From NCBI GenBank assembly GCA_009835515.1, contig VXXH01000033.1, forward strand, positions 969 through 6,894: a DNA stretch of 5,926 nucleotides. The letters run 5' to 3'. Shown piece by piece: positions 5,125-5,926 of the stretch (within the stretch, counting starts at the first letter, position 1; every line of letters begins with the position of its first letter). Source of the stretch: Candidatus Poribacteria bacterium. Its GTDB lineage: Bacteria > Poribacteria > WGA-4E > WGA-3G. Below the pieces are notes generated by a model. The model saw only the letters and a list, made by a program, of their open reading frames with translations, was not told the origin of the DNA and did no database searches. Position numbers and translations under genes: made by a program.

Positions 5125-5907
5125 TTAGCGAAGTTTCTTAATTTTGCCCCAAGATGTGGCGAGTTTATCCTTAGGGTTAACAGCCAAGAATTCATCTGCA
5201 CCCATCTCCATACTCTGTTCCATTTCATCATCAGAGAGGACACGATTCCAGAGACGAACCTCGTCAACCATACCAGGCCAGGCTTCACCAGACCATGTAC
5301 CGATCTGAATTTGGCTCGTAGCCCCGGCAGGTGCTACAGGATTATTAGAATCCTGCTCGTGTGTCACTTTGCCATCCACGTAAATTTTTACCTTACCTTT
5401 GTTGTCCGACGTGTGCGTATAGGAAAGGTAATACCATTTACCGGTATCCAAGCCCGTTTTGTTATCGTTAATGTCTAAGAACCCACCACCAGCACCGTTT
5501 GTCCAAACCTTGATGCCGTTTGCGGGGTTCATCCCGTAGCCGAATCCGATGTGTCTTCCACCGCCACCCATCCGGGTCCCGAAAACGATAGCGTGTGCAC
5601 TCGGCAACCGATTGAGATTAACCCACGCGGCTTGTGTGATTTCATCTTCAATATGAAAAGCTCCGTCATCTTCAATTGCGACAAAATCAGTGGACGCGCC
5701 AAATTCAAGAGCCTTCCCGAATTTGCCATCAACCCATTTCGCGCCGCCGTTGAGTTCACCTTCAAAACCGTTTTCCGAGAAATCTTCGGTTGCTTTACCG
5801 TTCCCCTCGTCAAGTGGCATGTACAGAACAAGCCCTTCGAGCAGATCAGCAGCCGCAAAAGTGGTGCATACCGACACAAGGAACAAGATCAGAAATAGTC
5901 GTTTCAT
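5125..5907 (-). CDS. Secreted LamG / concanavalin A-like domain protein
   Basis: The 260-residue protein starts with a signal peptide: basic KR at 2-3, a hydrophobic core at 4-17, and a probable type I cleavage after AAA (18-20). C14 is preceded by Val, so a lipoprotein box is unlikely. Residues about 25-232 form a Laminin_G_3-like (PF13385) jelly roll. It begins LVLYMPLDEGNG, passes through GKALEFG (64-70), the strand ITQAAWVNL (90-98), GKWYYLSYTHT (156-166) and VKIYVDGK (173-180), and ends MVDEVRLWNRVLSDDEM (213-229), which is very typical. Such domains bind carbohydrates or proteins outside the cell; no catalytic domain is attached. The last 20 or so residues, from LAVNPKDKLA to a basic end, form a separate tail. 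GGAGGT, ending five bases before the ATG at 5907, fixes the start. The gene is followed by a possible terminator; its promoter lies beyond the right edge. Confidence 0.9.
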   Translation of the reverse strand: MKRLFLILFLVSVCTTFAAADLLEGLVLYMPLDEGNGKATEDFSENGFEGELNGGAKWVDGKFGKALEFGASTDFVAIEDDGAFHIEDEITQAAWVNLNRLPSAHAIVFGTRMGGGGRHIGFGYGMNPANGIKVWTNGAGGGFLDINDNKTGLDTGKWYYLSYTHTSDNKGKVKIYVDGKVTHEQDSNNPVAPAGATSQIQIGTWSGEAWPGMVDEVRLWNRVLSDDEMEQSMEMGADEFLAVNPKDKLATSWGKIKKLR

Positions 5908-5912
5908 AAGTT

Positions 5913-5918
5913 ACCTCC
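5913..5918 (-). promoter_or_regulatory. Strong ribosome binding site of the LamG gene
   Basis: On the minus strand GGAGGT ends five bases before the ATG at 5907. It is near-consensus and supports this start and good expression of the secreted protein. Confidence 0.75.
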
Positions 5919-5926
5919 ATAGGAAT

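Noticed and set aside
5050..5478. Plus-strand open frame of 142 residues opposite the LamG gene
   Set aside because: The minus strand encodes a signal peptide and a complete LamG domain with a strong ribosome binding site. The plus-strand frame shows no domain and crosses the gene boundary and the hairpin.
5125..5907. LamG protein as a lipoprotein through Cys14
   Set aside because: The residue before Cys is Val, which does not fit a lipobox, and a good AAA cleavage site follows at residue 20.

Overview
The window looks like a piece of a bacterial chromosome with moderate base composition. The best guess for its source is the Candidatus Poribacteria / sponge-symbiont type of genome. That guess rests on the style of the secreted LamG protein, the AAA-like ATPase beginning GPV..EKNYVVSR and the small-protein/aspartic-protease pair, which I recall as frequent in such genomes. 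It is inference, not proof. No rRNA, tRNA, CRISPR array, insertion sequence or phage gene was seen. All eight supported genes lie on the minus strand, so they read from the right edge to the left, and no gap between genes exceeds about 75 bases.

In transcription order: (1) a secreted LamG/concanavalin A-like protein (5907-5125) with a strong ribosome binding site, followed by a GC-rich hairpin (5087-5109) that may end the transcript; (2) a family-3 type O-methyltransferase (5058-4507); (3) a fold-type I PLP aminotransferase of the kynurenine/methionine/aspartate group (4466-3267, TTG start); (4) a 68-residue helical protein of unknown function (3207-3001); (5) a compact Rad50/SbcC-like ATPase with a CPTC zinc hook (2999-1125), whose start lies one base after the stop of gene 4; (6) a small protein of 83 residues (1053-802), overlapping by ATGA with (7) a single-lobe retropepsin-like clan AA aspartic protease with a DTGF motif (805-440); and (8) the N-terminal 131 residues of an AAA-like ATPase that runs off the left edge (393 to below 1).

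Three short-range units seem likely. Genes 2 and 3 may be cotranscribed metabolic enzymes. Genes 4 and 5 form a translationally coupled DNA-repair-like or DNA-structure module with no Mre11/SbcD nuclease next to it. Genes 6 and 7 form a tight two-gene module with its own probable sigma-70 promoter, and a perfect 22-base palindrome covers the -35 box of that promoter. The ATPase gene 8 may have its own extended -10 promoter. The most interesting points are the orphan Rad50-like ATPase with several changed catalytic positions, and the palindrome-controlled small-protein/protease pair.
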